From Methanoregula sp. UBA154 (GTDB taxonomy: Archaea > Halobacteriota > Methanomicrobia > Methanomicrobiales > Methanospirillaceae): a stretch of DNA of 64,000 nucleotides. The notes beneath the pieces were generated by a model. The model did no database searches. It saw nothing but the letters and a program-made list of their open reading frames with translations, and had not been told where the DNA came from. Shown piece by piece: positions 41,613 through 50,327 of this stretch (positions are counted from its first letter, which is position 1; each line of letters begins with the position of its first letter). A program made the position numbers and the translations under genes. The DNA lies in NCBI GenBank assembly GCA_002502245.1, contig DAPW01000007.1:1-64000 (forward strand), read 5' to 3'.

Positions 41613-42073
41613 GGTTTCACCTCGTCAAGCGCTTTTTTCAGGGGGAGCGGGTTATGGACGGCCTTTGCTGCTATGGTCGTACAGGAGAAATCTATCTTTT
41701 TTACCTGGTCATCGTAGTGTTCGCCATAGACGAGCGCATAGAGCTTTGCCTTCGAGATGGCCCCCATGGTTGCCGCATAACTGACCCCGGCATCATTGTG
41801 GATGAAGACAAAGCAGAGGTCGAAGTCCCGTTTCTTGTCAGATATAAGGGCTACTGCACGGTCAAGGTCCATGACCTCGCCGAGGTAGTGACGGTCTGTG
41901 TCGGCCACGACAAGCAGCGTATTCGCTGCCTTGTTGCCGGCAACAACAGGCAGTATCCCGGCTTTCTTCAGCCGGTTTATCAGATACAGTGCGATGCTGG
42001 TCTGCACCGGTACCTGCGGGCACCCGAGCACCAGGAGTGCGGATTTCTGGGAGGTTGTTGATTCACCGGTCAC
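41600..42073 (-). CDS. DUF1890 protein (methanogen-specific)
   Basis: The 157-residue protein has a Rossmann-like pattern: ALLVLGCPQVPVQTSIALYLINRL near residue 12, ILPVVAGNKAANTLL near residue 40, and FVFIHNDAGVSYAATM near residue 88. This is the DUF1890 signature, found in methanogens and coupled with DUF1894. A possible nucleotide- or cofactor-binding role is inferred from the fold pattern only. It precedes DUF1894 in a two-gene operon and lies next to fdhD-cutA. Confidence 0.82.
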   Translation of the reverse strand: MTGESTTSQKSALLVLGCPQVPVQTSIALYLINRLKKAGILPVVAGNKAANTLLVVADTDRHYLGEVMDLDRAVALISDKKRDFDLCFVFIHNDAGVSYAATMGAISKAKLYALVYGEHYDDQVKKIDFSCTTIAAKAVHNPLPLKKALDEVKPWDA

Positions 42074-42156
42074 ACTGGATCAGTCTCCGACTTGCAGCAT
42101 ATATAGAACTTTATTATCCGGTTTTCGGGAAATAACCTTCGTGTATCGTACACCAG

Positions 42157-42894
42157 TCAGGCAGACCGGATCCCGGTTACCCGTTCCGGGTGGGTATAGA
42201 TAGTGAAGCGGTCGCCCCGGGAGAAACCGATGAGGGTGATACCCGCAGCCTCAGCCGCCGCAATCCCCTTGTCGGTCGTGGCCGCCCGGGAGATGACGAC
42301 GGGGATACCGGCATGGGCGTATTTCCGGACCATACCGGCCGGTTGTCGTCCCGTGCATCCGATCACGCAGCGGGAGAGGTCAATCCCGTTCAGGACCGCA
42401 TATCCCACGAGCTTGTCCACCGTGTTATGCCGGCCCACGTCGCTGCTCCTGGCAAGCAGCCTGCCCTCCTGGAAGAGCACCGAGCAGTGGACACCCCCGG
42501 TCTTTTTCCAGAGCTCGGTCTCGATCTCGCGGGTGACCGCAATCACATCGTCAGGTGATAGCCGGATGTCCGACACTGCCCGGGGCGGGGTGGAGAGGAA
42601 ACTGAGGCCGCCGGAGGATCCGATCTCCCTTTTTACCTGACGCAGGTCACAACCACGGTCGGCGTACACGAGGATGCGGTCACCATCGGCCTTCACCTTG
42701 TCCACGCAGCGGAGAATCCCTTCACTGACCAGATAACCGGCTCCCAGCTCTCGGAGCTGGTCACGGCTTGCAACCATCTCCGTGACCAGCTCATCGTTCA
42801 GCAGGAGCTCGAAGCGGTCCTCGATGACAACCGCGTCGTCCGTCTCCCGCGCCTGGCCGGAAATGACCTGGATACTGTTGTGCAGGTGAATCAT
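42157..42894 (-). CDS. fdhD: FdhD-like protein lacking the CxxC motif
   Basis: FdhD moves sulfur to the molybdopterin of formate dehydrogenase. The 245-residue protein matches the family: VIEDRFELLLNDELV near residue 19, GYLVSEGIL near residue 52, GGVHCSVLF near residue 131, SDVGRHNTVDKLVGYA near residue 149 and GCTGRQPAGMV near residue 178. The catalytic CxxC loop near residue 90-97 is replaced by IGSSGGLSF, so the classic persulfide cysteines are missing; other cysteines (near residues 83, 134, 174 and 178) remain. Start ATG 42894 overlaps the cutA stop (ATGA). A formate dehydrogenase is not encoded here. Confidence 0.85.
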   Translation of the reverse strand: MIHLHNSIQVISGQARETDDAVVIEDRFELLLNDELVTEMVASRDQLRELGAGYLVSEGILRCVDKVKADGDRILVYADRGCDLRQVKREIGSSGGLSFLSTPPRAVSDIRLSPDDVIAVTREIETELWKKTGGVHCSVLFQEGRLLARSSDVGRHNTVDKLVGYAVLNGIDLSRCVIGCTGRQPAGMVRKYAHAGIPVVISRAATTDKGIAAAEAAGITLIGFSRGDRFTIYTHPERVTGIRSA

Positions 42895-43232
42895 GGTTCT
42901 TTCGTCTCCGCATGTACCCATTCGAGATAGGGTGCGTGACCGGCCAGGACCGGCAGGACAATGATCTCCGGTACATCATAGGGGTGCTCCGATGCAAGCG
43001 CCCGTATCACCGCATCTGCCAGCCCGCGCCGGGTCTTGATTATCAGCAGGTGCTCCTCGTCATCGCAGCACTCCCCTTTCCATCTATAGAGAGAGCGGAC
43101 CGTCGTGATATTCACGCAGGCAACAAGGTTTTTTTCCAGCAGGCTCTTTGCGAGCCCCGCTGACAGCGCGGGCGGCACCGTTGACAGGATCACGCAGATC
43201 TCCGGCACATACCCCGCATTTTTCTTCTCCAT
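42891..43232 (-). CDS. cutA: CutA1 divalent-ion tolerance family protein
   Basis: The 113-residue protein is a standard CutA trimer subunit: VILSTVPPALSAGLAKSLLEKNLVACVNI near residue 14, SLYRWKGECCDDEEHLLIIKT near residue 47, and HPYDVPEIIVLPV near residue 83. CutA proteins bind copper or other metals, but their physiological role is unclear. It is co-transcribed with the FdhD-like gene (4-base overlap). Confidence 0.94.
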   Translation of the reverse strand: MEKKNAGYVPEICVILSTVPPALSAGLAKSLLEKNLVACVNITTVRSLYRWKGECCDDEEHLLIIKTRRGLADAVIRALASEHPYDVPEIIVLPVLAGHAPYLEWVHAETKEP

Positions 43233-43338
43233 ACGAGAGGTTGTTGCCCTTCCCGGTTCATAAGCATATACAATCCGGTCTTTCCGGTACGAAACGGGAG
43301 TTAAATTCTATAGACGCCAGCGCCAATGGTACGTACCT

Positions 43339-44487
43339 ATGTACGCGAGCAGAATGAGCAGTCTCCCGCCGTATCTTTTTGCACGGATCGACGAGATGAA
43401 AGCCGAACAACGAAAGAAAGGTGCAGACCTCATCGACCTTGGTGTCGGGGACCCCGACCTTGCGACACCGGCCCATATCGTGGAAGCCCTCTGCACGGCT
43501 GCAAAGGACCCGAAAAACCACCACTACCCGGACTATGCCGGGATGCCGGCCTACCGGAGTGCGGTTGCAGGCTGGTATAAGAGACGGTTCGGTGTCAGCC
43601 TTGATGAGAAAAAAGAGGTCCTCGCGCTCATGGGCTCAAAGGACGGTATTGCCCACATTGCCGAAGCGTTCGTGAACCCGGGCGATTATGTCCTTGCCCC
43701 GAGCCCCGGTTATCCGGTGTACCGGACCGGCACGCTCTTTGCCGAGGGGCGCGTGCATGAGATGCCACTTGTACGGGACAATAATTTTATTCCCGTGCTC
43801 GCCGACATCCCGAAGAACGTGGCAAAGGCTGCAAAGATCCTGTACATAAACTACCCGAACAACCCGACGGCAGCCGTGGCTCCCGATGGATTCTACAGGG
43901 AGGTCGTTGACTTTGCCCGCGAGAACGATATCGTCGTGATCTCGGACAATGCGTACTCTGAGATCTCGTACGACGGTTACCGTGCCCCCTCCTTCCTGGA
44001 GACAGAAGGGGCCATGGACGTGGGCATCGAGATGCACTCGCTCTCCAAGACCTACAACATGACCGGCTGGCGAATCGGGATGGCAGTCGGCAACGCGGAG
44101 ATCATTGCCGGCCTGGGACGGGTCAAGACCAATGTCGACTCCGGGGTCTTCGACGCGGTGCAGCATGCTGCCATCACCGCGCTTGGCGGATCGCAGGACT
44201 GCGTGAAGGACGCCTGTGCAATCTACCAGGAGCGCCGTGATGTGCTTGTCAGGGGCCTGCAGGGACTCGGGTTCGACGTCCCCCTCCCGAAAGCAACCTT
44301 CTATGTCTGGATGCCGGTGAAGGACTGCATGGCGTTCTCCGCGCGACTCCTCACCGAGGCAGGCATCGTGGCAACGCCGGGTGTCGGCTTCGGCTCCAGC
44401 GGAGAAGGTTACGTGCGGTTCGCGATCACCCGTCCGGTTGCCCGGATACAGGAAGCGATCGAGCGGATGCGGAGGATGAACCTGTGA
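43339..44487 (+). CDS. dapL: LL-diaminopimelate aminotransferase
   Basis: DapL makes LL-diaminopimelate in one step from tetrahydrodipicolinate, the methanogen route to lysine. The 382-residue fold-type I aminotransferase has VGDPDLATP near residue 36, PNNPT near residue 172, SDNAYSEI near residue 202 and the PLP lysine in SLSKTYNMTGWRIG near residue 236. The gene pairs with lysA (GTG start overlapping the stop), so lysine synthesis ends here. An alternative start is ATG 43354. Confidence 0.93.
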   Translation: MYASRMSSLPPYLFARIDEMKAEQRKKGADLIDLGVGDPDLATPAHIVEALCTAAKDPKNHHYPDYAGMPAYRSAVAGWYKRRFGVSLDEKKEVLALMGSKDGIAHIAEAFVNPGDYVLAPSPGYPVYRTGTLFAEGRVHEMPLVRDNNFIPVLADIPKNVAKAAKILYINYPNNPTAAVAPDGFYREVVDFARENDIVVISDNAYSEISYDGYRAPSFLETEGAMDVGIEMHSLSKTYNMTGWRIGMAVGNAEIIAGLGRVKTNVDSGVFDAVQHAAITALGGSQDCVKDACAIYQERRDVLVRGLQGLGFDVPLPKATFYVWMPVKDCMAFSARLLTEAGIVATPGVGFGSSGEGYVRFAITRPVARIQEAIERMRRMNL

Positions 44488-45776
44488 GACTCGCACACCA
44501 CCTGGAAATAAAAAACGGCCATCTCCATATCAACGGGCTGGACTGCATCACCCTTGCAGAGAAGTACGGGACGCCCCTCTATGTCACGAGCGAGGACCGG
44601 GTCATGGAGCAGTTCGCGAGCTACAAAAAAGCCCTCGGGTCACGCTACCCGAAGGTGCAGGTGCTCTTTGCAGCAAAGGCAAACGGCAACCTTGCCCTGA
44701 TGAGGGCACTGGCACAGCAGGGAGCGGGAGCGGATGTGTTCTCCAGTGGCGAACTGCATCTTGCACTCGAAGCCGGCATGGATGCGGAAAAACTCCTCTT
44801 CAACGGGAGTTCCAAGACGCCCGCAGACCTGAAACTTGCCGTGGAGAAGGGCGTGAAGGTCTCGCTTGATTCGCTTGACGAGCTCCACCAGCTCGATGCC
44901 ATCGCAGCGGCTGCTGACCGTAAGGCAAAAGTCTCGTTCCGCGTCAACCCGGCGCTCGAGGTCCCCACCCACCCGAAGATCGCCACCGGCCTTGCCACGA
45001 GCAAGTTCGGCATCCCGCATGGAGAGATCCCTGCTGCGTACCGGGAAGCCACGGCCTGTAAAAACATCCAGCCGGTCGGCATCCACTGCCATATCGGCTC
45101 CCAGATCCTCGATATCGAGCCTTTCGCCCGGGCGGCGGAAGTGATGGTGCGGATCGCAAAAGAGCTGACAGTGATGGGCGTGAAACTCGAGTTCATCGAT
45201 CTCGGGGGCGGCCTTGGCATTCCCTACCACCATGACACAGACCCGGCACCCACTGCCGAGGACTATGCGGCAAAGGTCGTCCCTATCTTCAAAGCCGGCG
45301 TCGGGGCATGCGGCATAACACCCGAACTCTGGGTGGAACCCGGCCGCTCACTCGTCGCCGACTCAACGGTTCTCCTCACCCGGGTCAACTCCACCAAGAA
45401 AGCCCACAAGCGCTTCGCCAACGTGGATGCGGGTTTCAACCTGCTCATCCGCCCCGCGATGTATGACGCATACCATGAGGTCATTGTGGCAAACAAGGCC
45501 GACAGACCGCTGACCTCGGAATACACGGTAACCGGCCCGATCTGCGAGAGCGGTGACATCCTTGCCCCGGACCGGAAGCTCCCGGAACTTGCGGCAGGCG
45601 ATATCATCGCTGTGCTTGATACCGGGGCGTACGGCTATGCCATGTCCTCCCAGTACAACAGCCGTCCGCGGTGCCCCGAAGTGCTGATCAGAGGAACCCA
45701 GGTAGCGCTCATGCGCCGGGGCGAGACGATCTGCGATATCACTGCAGCTCTGGAACGCCCGGGCTGGCAGCGGTAA
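44484..45776 (+). CDS. lysA: Diaminopimelate decarboxylase
   Basis: LysA decarboxylates meso-diaminopimelate to lysine. The 430-residue fold-type III enzyme has the PLP lysine in LFAAKANGN near residue 59, HCHIGSQI near residue 197, GGGLGIPY near residue 241, EPGRSLV near residue 287 and CESGDILAPDR near residue 353. It begins at GTG 44484, overlapping the dapL stop (GTGA), so the two are translationally coupled. The product is a dimer in the cytoplasm. Confidence 0.96.
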   Translation: MRLAHHLEIKNGHLHINGLDCITLAEKYGTPLYVTSEDRVMEQFASYKKALGSRYPKVQVLFAAKANGNLALMRALAQQGAGADVFSSGELHLALEAGMDAEKLLFNGSSKTPADLKLAVEKGVKVSLDSLDELHQLDAIAAAADRKAKVSFRVNPALEVPTHPKIATGLATSKFGIPHGEIPAAYREATACKNIQPVGIHCHIGSQILDIEPFARAAEVMVRIAKELTVMGVKLEFIDLGGGLGIPYHHDTDPAPTAEDYAAKVVPIFKAGVGACGITPELWVEPGRSLVADSTVLLTRVNSTKKAHKRFANVDAGFNLLIRPAMYDAYHEVIVANKADRPLTSEYTVTGPICESGDILAPDRKLPELAAGDIIAVLDTGAYGYAMSSQYNSRPRCPEVLIRGTQVALMRRGETICDITAALERPGWQR

Positions 45777-45790
45777 CCGGGGGAGGCCTC

Positions 45791-47080
45791 TTGCTCTTCC
45801 ACTACGCGCTGGTCGACGACCTCATCTCAAAGGAGGAGTTCGAACGGCGCGTGGAGGCCAAGATCGAGGACTGCGGGGACCTTATCGACGAGCCGACTGC
45901 TGCCATGATGGTGGTCGGCGAACTCGGCCGGGAGCACGTGAAGATCAAGGGGCTCTTTGCAAAATCCAGCCTGTTCTCTTTTTTCGGCAAAGTGATCGAC
46001 AAGACCGAGCCGAAGGAGTTCGACCGGGCTGACGGGGAGAAGGGCTGGGTCGCCACCCTCCTTCTGGGGGACGAGACCGGCACAATCCGCGTTGTTCTCT
46101 GGGACGAGAAGGCCGGGGCTGCGCTGGATACCGCGGTCGGGGACGTGCTTGAGGTCATCGGCCGCCACCCGGGGAAGAGCCCCCACGAGATCTATGCCCT
46201 GGCCCTCCGGAAAGCGGGCTGTGAGATCACCTGCACGATGCCGGAGGGGGCCGGGAGCCTCTCGAACGACCCGGTTGAACTGGATGCTGTCCTGCTGGCA
46301 GTGGAATCCCCGCGGACATTCACAAAACGTGACGGGACCACCGGTGAGCTGGCAGAGGCAGTCATTGGCGATAGTGAAGGGACCGCCCGGCTTGTGGCAT
46401 GGGTACCGGAACTGTTTGCCGGACTGAGTGCCGGAACAACCGTCCATATCACGAATGCAAAACCGAACAGCCGGGCGGAGGGTCGGAATTACAGTATTGA
46501 TGAGAAGAGCACCGTGACGGTTACTGCAACAGCGGTCGCTGTTCCGTTCACGCCGCTTCATTCCGTTGCCGACCAGGGGATTTACTCGGTGAAAGGTACG
46601 GTAAAACAGATCCAGCAGCCCCGCTCCTTCACGACACGGAATGGTACAACGTCATGGGTCAGGAATGCACTCATCCATGATGCGGACGATGAGCTGAAGA
46701 TCGTACTCTGGGGGGAGACCGCACTTATCCCGCTCTCACCCGGCGACCAGGTGGAGATCTTCCATGCCACGGCAAAACCCGGGCGGTTCGGGGGAATCGA
46801 ACTGGGTGTGGGAAGGGGGAGCGTGTTCCGGGTGCCAAAGGAGGTTGTCCGCCCGATCCTGTTTACCGGGACGATCATTGCCGGTCCGGGCTGCCTCTTC
46901 ATCGACAATGGTTCTGAACGGTACCTTATTGAAGGCGCATTCACGCACGGAACCGAAGTGAAGGTAACCGGGCTCCTCTCCGGGAGCAGGATACTCCCGG
47001 AACAGGTGGAGCAGATCGTTCCGGATGCTGAATCCGTTCTCCTAAGGGTCCGGCAGTTCCAGGACGGATTGAAGTCCTGA
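45791..47080 (+). CDS. rpa: Replication protein A-like single-stranded DNA-binding protein
   Basis: The 429-residue protein has the euryarchaeal RPA N-terminus (MLFHYALVDDLISKEEFE, then DEPTAAMMVVGELGREHVKI) and three or more OB folds, roughly residues 60-150, 165-260 and 280-360, each with the D/G-E-T or N-G-T-T pattern between strands. There is no clear zinc finger. The best start is TTG 45791, with GGGAGG six bases upstream and conserved sequence from the first codon; an ATG at 45671 would lie inside lysA. RadA is encoded 80 bp downstream, a logical recombination pair. Confidence 0.88.
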   Translation: MLFHYALVDDLISKEEFERRVEAKIEDCGDLIDEPTAAMMVVGELGREHVKIKGLFAKSSLFSFFGKVIDKTEPKEFDRADGEKGWVATLLLGDETGTIRVVLWDEKAGAALDTAVGDVLEVIGRHPGKSPHEIYALALRKAGCEITCTMPEGAGSLSNDPVELDAVLLAVESPRTFTKRDGTTGELAEAVIGDSEGTARLVAWVPELFAGLSAGTTVHITNAKPNSRAEGRNYSIDEKSTVTVTATAVAVPFTPLHSVADQGIYSVKGTVKQIQQPRSFTTRNGTTSWVRNALIHDADDELKIVLWGETALIPLSPGDQVEIFHATAKPGRFGGIELGVGRGSVFRVPKEVVRPILFTGTIIAGPGCLFIDNGSERYLIEGAFTHGTEVKVTGLLSGSRILPEQVEQIVPDAESVLLRVRQFQDGLKS

Positions 47081-47109
47081 TAGTTACTTTCACCCTGCGC
47101 AGAACGGGG

Positions 47110-47160
47110 GTTTATATCCCAGTCTTTAACATGTTGTTGTGCCATAGGAGTGTGTAAGAA
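47110..47160 (+). promoter_or_regulatory. Promoter and ribosome-binding site of radA
   Basis: A TATA box TTTATATCC (47111-47119) is followed about 40 bp later by AGGAGTG (about 47146-47152) and the radA ATG at 47161, a leadered archaeal promoter. Confidence 0.6.
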
Positions 47161-48138
47161 ATGGCTGAAGGACCATTGGAAATTGAAGATTTACCGGGCG
47201 TTGGCCCGAGTACCGCAGACAAGCTCCGGGAAGCCGGTTACCTCTCTGTTGAGAGCATTGCCACTGCCTCGCCGGCAGAACTTTCAGAGATCACGGAGAT
47301 CTCCGAGGCAACAGCCAAGAAAATTATCAAGGCTGCCCGGGAGATCGCTGATGTCGGCGGATTCAAAACCGGCAAGGATATCTTTGAGGCCCGCAAGGAT
47401 ATCAGGAAACTGTCATTCCGCGTTCCCGAACTGGATACCCTGCTTGGCGGGGGCATGGAAACGCAGGCCATAACCGAAATGTACGGTGAATTCGGTTCCG
47501 GCAAGAGTCAGATCGTCCATCAGATGGCAGTCAATGTCCAGCTCCCGGAGGAACAGGGAGGACTGAACGGGAGTGCCATCTATATCGATACCGAGAATAC
47601 CTTCCGCCCCGAGCGTATCGAGCAGATGGTCAACGGGCTCGGGCTTGACGATGCCCCGGATCCCCAGGAGTTCTTAAACAATATCCATATCGCCCGGGCA
47701 CATACGTCCGATCACCAGATGCTCCTCATCGATAACTCCCGCGAACTGGCCAATGAACTGAAAACCAGTGGCAAGCCGGTCAAGCTCTTTATCATCGATT
47801 CCCTGACCGCTCATTTCCGCGCCGAATATGCAGGCCGTGGCACCCTTGCTGCACGGCAGCAGAAACTGAACCGGCACATGCACGAGCTCTTCAAGCTCAT
47901 TGATGAGCACAATGCCGTGGGGCTCGTCACCAACCAGGTTATGTCCAACCCGGCAGTCTTCTTCGGGGACCCGACAAAACCGATCGGGGGTAATATTGTC
48001 GGCCACACCGCCACCTTCCGTCTCTACCTCCGGAAGAGCAAAGGTGGCAAGCGCATTGCACGTCTCGTGGACAGTCCCAACCTGCCCGAGGGCGAAGCAC
48101 CGTTCATGGTTGAAGAGGCTGGTCTCAAATCGTGCTGA
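47161..48138 (+). CDS. radA: DNA repair and recombination protein RadA
   Basis: RadA is the archaeal RecA/Rad51. The 325-residue protein has N-terminal HhH sequence (LPGVGPSTADKLREAGY), Walker A GEFGSGKSQ near residue 112 and Walker B LFIIDSLTAHF near residue 207. The C-terminal Rad51-like segment with GGNIVGHTATFRLYLRKSKGGKR follows near residue 277. No intein is present. The C-terminus overlaps the start of the phosphoglycolate phosphatase gene by seven bases. Confidence 0.97.
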   Translation: MAEGPLEIEDLPGVGPSTADKLREAGYLSVESIATASPAELSEITEISEATAKKIIKAAREIADVGGFKTGKDIFEARKDIRKLSFRVPELDTLLGGGMETQAITEMYGEFGSGKSQIVHQMAVNVQLPEEQGGLNGSAIYIDTENTFRPERIEQMVNGLGLDDAPDPQEFLNNIHIARAHTSDHQMLLIDNSRELANELKTSGKPVKLFIIDSLTAHFRAEYAGRGTLAARQQKLNRHMHELFKLIDEHNAVGLVTNQVMSNPAVFFGDPTKPIGGNIVGHTATFRLYLRKSKGGKRIARLVDSPNLPEGEAPFMVEEAGLKSC

Positions 48139-48848
48139 AAGCACTCCTCACGGATATTGACGGGACAATAACAGATCCAACCCGCAGGATTCATACCGGA
48201 TCGATAGAACAGATCCGTAAACTCGTTGACCAGGGAGTGGAGGTCGTGCTCGCCAGCGGCAATACCTCCTGCTTCATGGACGCCCTCTGTAAAATGATCG
48301 GCACCCATGGGACCTTCATTGCAGAGAACGGGGGAGTGTTCCGGGTGGGATATGCCGGCACCCCCCATATCCGGGGCGACCAGACGGTCTGCCGGAGCGC
48401 ACTGGAGGTGCTGCAGGCACATTTCCGGGCTTCAGGAAAAGAACTCGATCTCTTCAGTCCCGCATACCGCTTTGCCGACCTTGCCTTTGCCCGGACGGTC
48501 CCGGTGGATGAAGTAAAAGACGTGCTCCGGGATCACCCGGTACAGGTCCTTGATACCGGGTATGCGATCCACCTGCAATCGCCCGGCATCGACAAGGGAA
48601 CAGCACTGGTGGCGCTCGCACGGGAGATCGGTCTTGAGCCCGCCGATTTCCTTGCCATTGGCGACTCGCTCAACGATGTCCAGATGCTGAAGACCGCCGG
48701 TATCGGCATCACCGTGGCAAATGCCCACCCGGATACCAAAGCAGTGGCACAGTACATTGCCGGAAAAGAGTATGGTGACGGGTTTGTGGAAGCAACAGAA
48801 AAATATGTTCCTTATTTCCGTGCAAGGAAGCGGTCTACGACAATATAG
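48132..48848 (+). CDS. pgp: HAD-family phosphoglycolate phosphatase
   Basis: The 238-residue enzyme has HAD motif I in LLTDIDGTIT (residues 5-14), motif II in ASGNT near residue 41 and motif IV in IGDSLNDVQM near residue 176, with a cap between motifs II and III. This matches archaeal phosphoglycolate phosphatase, which removes 2-phosphoglycolate (for example from DNA repair). The start is GTG 48132 within the radA end. The last 37 bases overlap, in antisense, the end of the PRC-barrel gene. Confidence 0.92.
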   Translation: MLKALLTDIDGTITDPTRRIHTGSIEQIRKLVDQGVEVVLASGNTSCFMDALCKMIGTHGTFIAENGGVFRVGYAGTPHIRGDQTVCRSALEVLQAHFRASGKELDLFSPAYRFADLAFARTVPVDEVKDVLRDHPVQVLDTGYAIHLQSPGIDKGTALVALAREIGLEPADFLAIGDSLNDVQMLKTAGIGITVANAHPDTKAVAQYIAGKEYGDGFVEATEKYVPYFRARKRSTTI

Positions 48849-49066
48849 TCCTTGATATCCTTGACGGCTTCAAAGGGGATGACGAGGAGCTTGTCATCCT
48901 CGAGATTGTAGCCTTCCGTGGAAAATGCCTGGTCCGGGTGGATGATCATTTCCTGGACCTGGCCGGAATTGAAATCAACCCGGATGTTTTTTAATGTTCC
49001 AATGAGCTTTCCGTCATTGCTCATGATCTTTTTTCTTGAAAGGCTGCGGGCAAATACACGAGTCAT
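48812..49066 (-). CDS. PRC-barrel domain protein
   Basis: The 84-residue protein is one PRC-barrel: FARSLSRKKIMSNDGKLIGTLKNIRVD, EMIIHPDQ, DKLLVIPFEAVKDIKDYIVV. ATG 49066 was chosen because the TATA box (TTTATATATTTA around 49083-49098, minus strand) is at the right distance for a leaderless start; ATG 49114 would lie upstream of that box. PRC-barrel proteins in archaea may bind RNA or mediate cell-division contacts (CdpB type). It ends inside the pgp end region in antisense. Confidence 0.88.
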   Translation of the reverse strand: MTRVFARSLSRKKIMSNDGKLIGTLKNIRVDFNSGQVQEMIIHPDQAFSTEGYNLEDDKLLVIPFEAVKDIKDYIVVDRFLARK

Positions 49067-49152
49067 AAAAAAATTAGCGACGTATAAATATATAAACTGT
49101 TCGAAAATTCGCACAAAAAGAGTTTTTTTTCCGATTGAAATGTGTAAGACCG

Positions 49153-49362
49153 TTATTTGAACATTTCAGCGGCCATACGGATATCTGCACCGCGGAGGGT
49201 CTTCCTGCCGGCATGATCGGACATCTTCTTTGCTTCCTTGGCCATGAAGGCACCGTATTCCTCCATGAGCGCTGCGAGGGTTTCCGTGGCATCGGCGCTG
49301 ACCCGTTCGGCACCGGCTTTTTTGATGATCCGTTCTACAGCAGCCTGGGATAACTCTGACAT
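49153..49362 (-). CDS. Archaeal histone
   Basis: The 69-residue histone fold has helix 1 AAVERIIKKAGAERVS, central helix ATETLAALMEEYGAFMAKEAKKMSDHAG and RKTLRGADIRMAAEMF. This is the HMf-like histone that wraps DNA in Euryarchaeota. ATG 49362 (M-S-E-L-S) is preferred over 49380 by homology. GGAGG lies about 15 bases upstream. It is the only histone gene in the window. Confidence 0.95.
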   Translation of the reverse strand: MSELSQAAVERIIKKAGAERVSADATETLAALMEEYGAFMAKEAKKMSDHAGRKTLRGADIRMAAEMFK

Positions 49363-49394
49363 AATCCTGATTCCTCCCATACCTTTTGACTTAA

Positions 49395-49410
49395 AATATC
49401 TTAAGATATT
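49395..49410. promoter_or_regulatory. Perfect palindrome in the histone promoter
   Basis: AATATCTTAAGATATT is a perfect 16-bp palindrome overlapping the TATA-like ATATTTTAAG of the histone gene and five bases from the end of the CBS regulator gene. It may be an operator for histone expression. Confidence 0.45.
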
Positions 49411-49414
49411 GTAT

Positions 49415-50293
49415 TTACAACGAGGGAAAGACCCTTATGACATCCGACTGGGTAAGGATTCCGATCGGCTTCTTGTTCTCCACGACGATAAGCCGGCCGA
49501 TCTCCCGTTCCTTGAACCTGCGGATAACCTCGAACAGTTTCACGTCGGACGATATCTCTTCCACCTCCGGGGTCATGACTTCCGAGACCGGGGTCGTCAG
49601 GGGGAGATTATTTTCAATGGCACTCGCGATATCGCTCATCGTGACGATACCGGAAAGAAGACCGTCTTCGATGACCGGGGCGCCATGGATACGTTCATGG
49701 TTGAACAGGACAAGGGCATCCTGCAGCGAATCAAGGCTCCGGAGGGTCTTGAGCGGGCTCGACATGTAATTCCGGATGGGTTGTTTGGGCAGGGAGATCA
49801 TCTCAGAGGTGGCAATAAGGAGCGACTGTTTCACCTCGTCCTTGCCAAACACCTCGCCCCGGATCAGCAACTTGTTCACCGGTGTGGGGCCGATCGTGAT
49901 CTTGTCCCCGATCTCGAAGAGTTTGGCGCTGCCCACGAGTTTGATAACCGCATGACAGACATCGGGGTGGCAGAGCGTGGTAAAATCGATCTCCTTGACA
50001 TTGGCACCCTGCACGATCTCATCGTTCCGGCGGATAGGCACATCGTAATCCCCTCCGGAGACGTTCAGGTTGAGTTCATTGTAGGCAAGGGCCGTGGGGA
50101 TGTACCCGCCCTTGGGACCAGGAACACCATCGACAAGGCCGATGGCTTTTAAGGCCTGCATCTGGTTGCGCACGGTACCCGGGTTGCGCTGGATCCTGTC
50201 GGCTATCTCTTCACCTTTAATCGAGTGCGAGTGCTGGTGGTAGAGGGTGATTAAGGTGATGAGGATATCACGCTGGATAAGGGACAGGTCCAT
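49415..50293 (-). CDS. HTH regulator with paired CBS domains
   Basis: The 292-residue protein has a winged-helix N-terminus (LSLIQRDILITLITLYHQHSHSIKGEEIADRIQRNPGTVRNQMQALKAIGLV, residues 2-55) and a linker domain (60-160). A CBS pair follows (residues ~170-290: HERIHGAPVIEDGLLSGIVTMSDIA and REIGRLIVVENKKPIGILTQSDVI). This plan is common in methanogens; CBS pairs bind adenylate-type ligands and so tie transcription to energy state. ATG 50293 is the natural leaderless start because a TATA box (50317-50327) lies about 29 bp upstream; the frame continues upstream as non-coding sequence over the opposite gene. Confidence 0.9.
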   Translation of the reverse strand: MDLSLIQRDILITLITLYHQHSHSIKGEEIADRIQRNPGTVRNQMQALKAIGLVDGVPGPKGGYIPTALAYNELNLNVSGGDYDVPIRRNDEIVQGANVKEIDFTTLCHPDVCHAVIKLVGSAKLFEIGDKITIGPTPVNKLLIRGEVFGKDEVKQSLLIATSEMISLPKQPIRNYMSSPLKTLRSLDSLQDALVLFNHERIHGAPVIEDGLLSGIVTMSDIASAIENNLPLTTPVSEVMTPEVEEISSDVKLFEVIRRFKEREIGRLIVVENKKPIGILTQSDVIRVFPSL

Positions 50294-50316
50294 AACGATA
50301 AACCGTATGACTGTCC

Positions 50317-50327
50317 ATAAATATATA
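50317..50327. promoter_or_regulatory. Shared TATA box between divergent genes
   Basis: ATAAATATATA sits within the 45 bp that separate two ATG codons (50293 minus, 50339 plus). It is nearly symmetrical and is the only TATA-like box visible between the genes, so it may serve both the CBS regulator and the GTPase. Confidence 0.55.
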
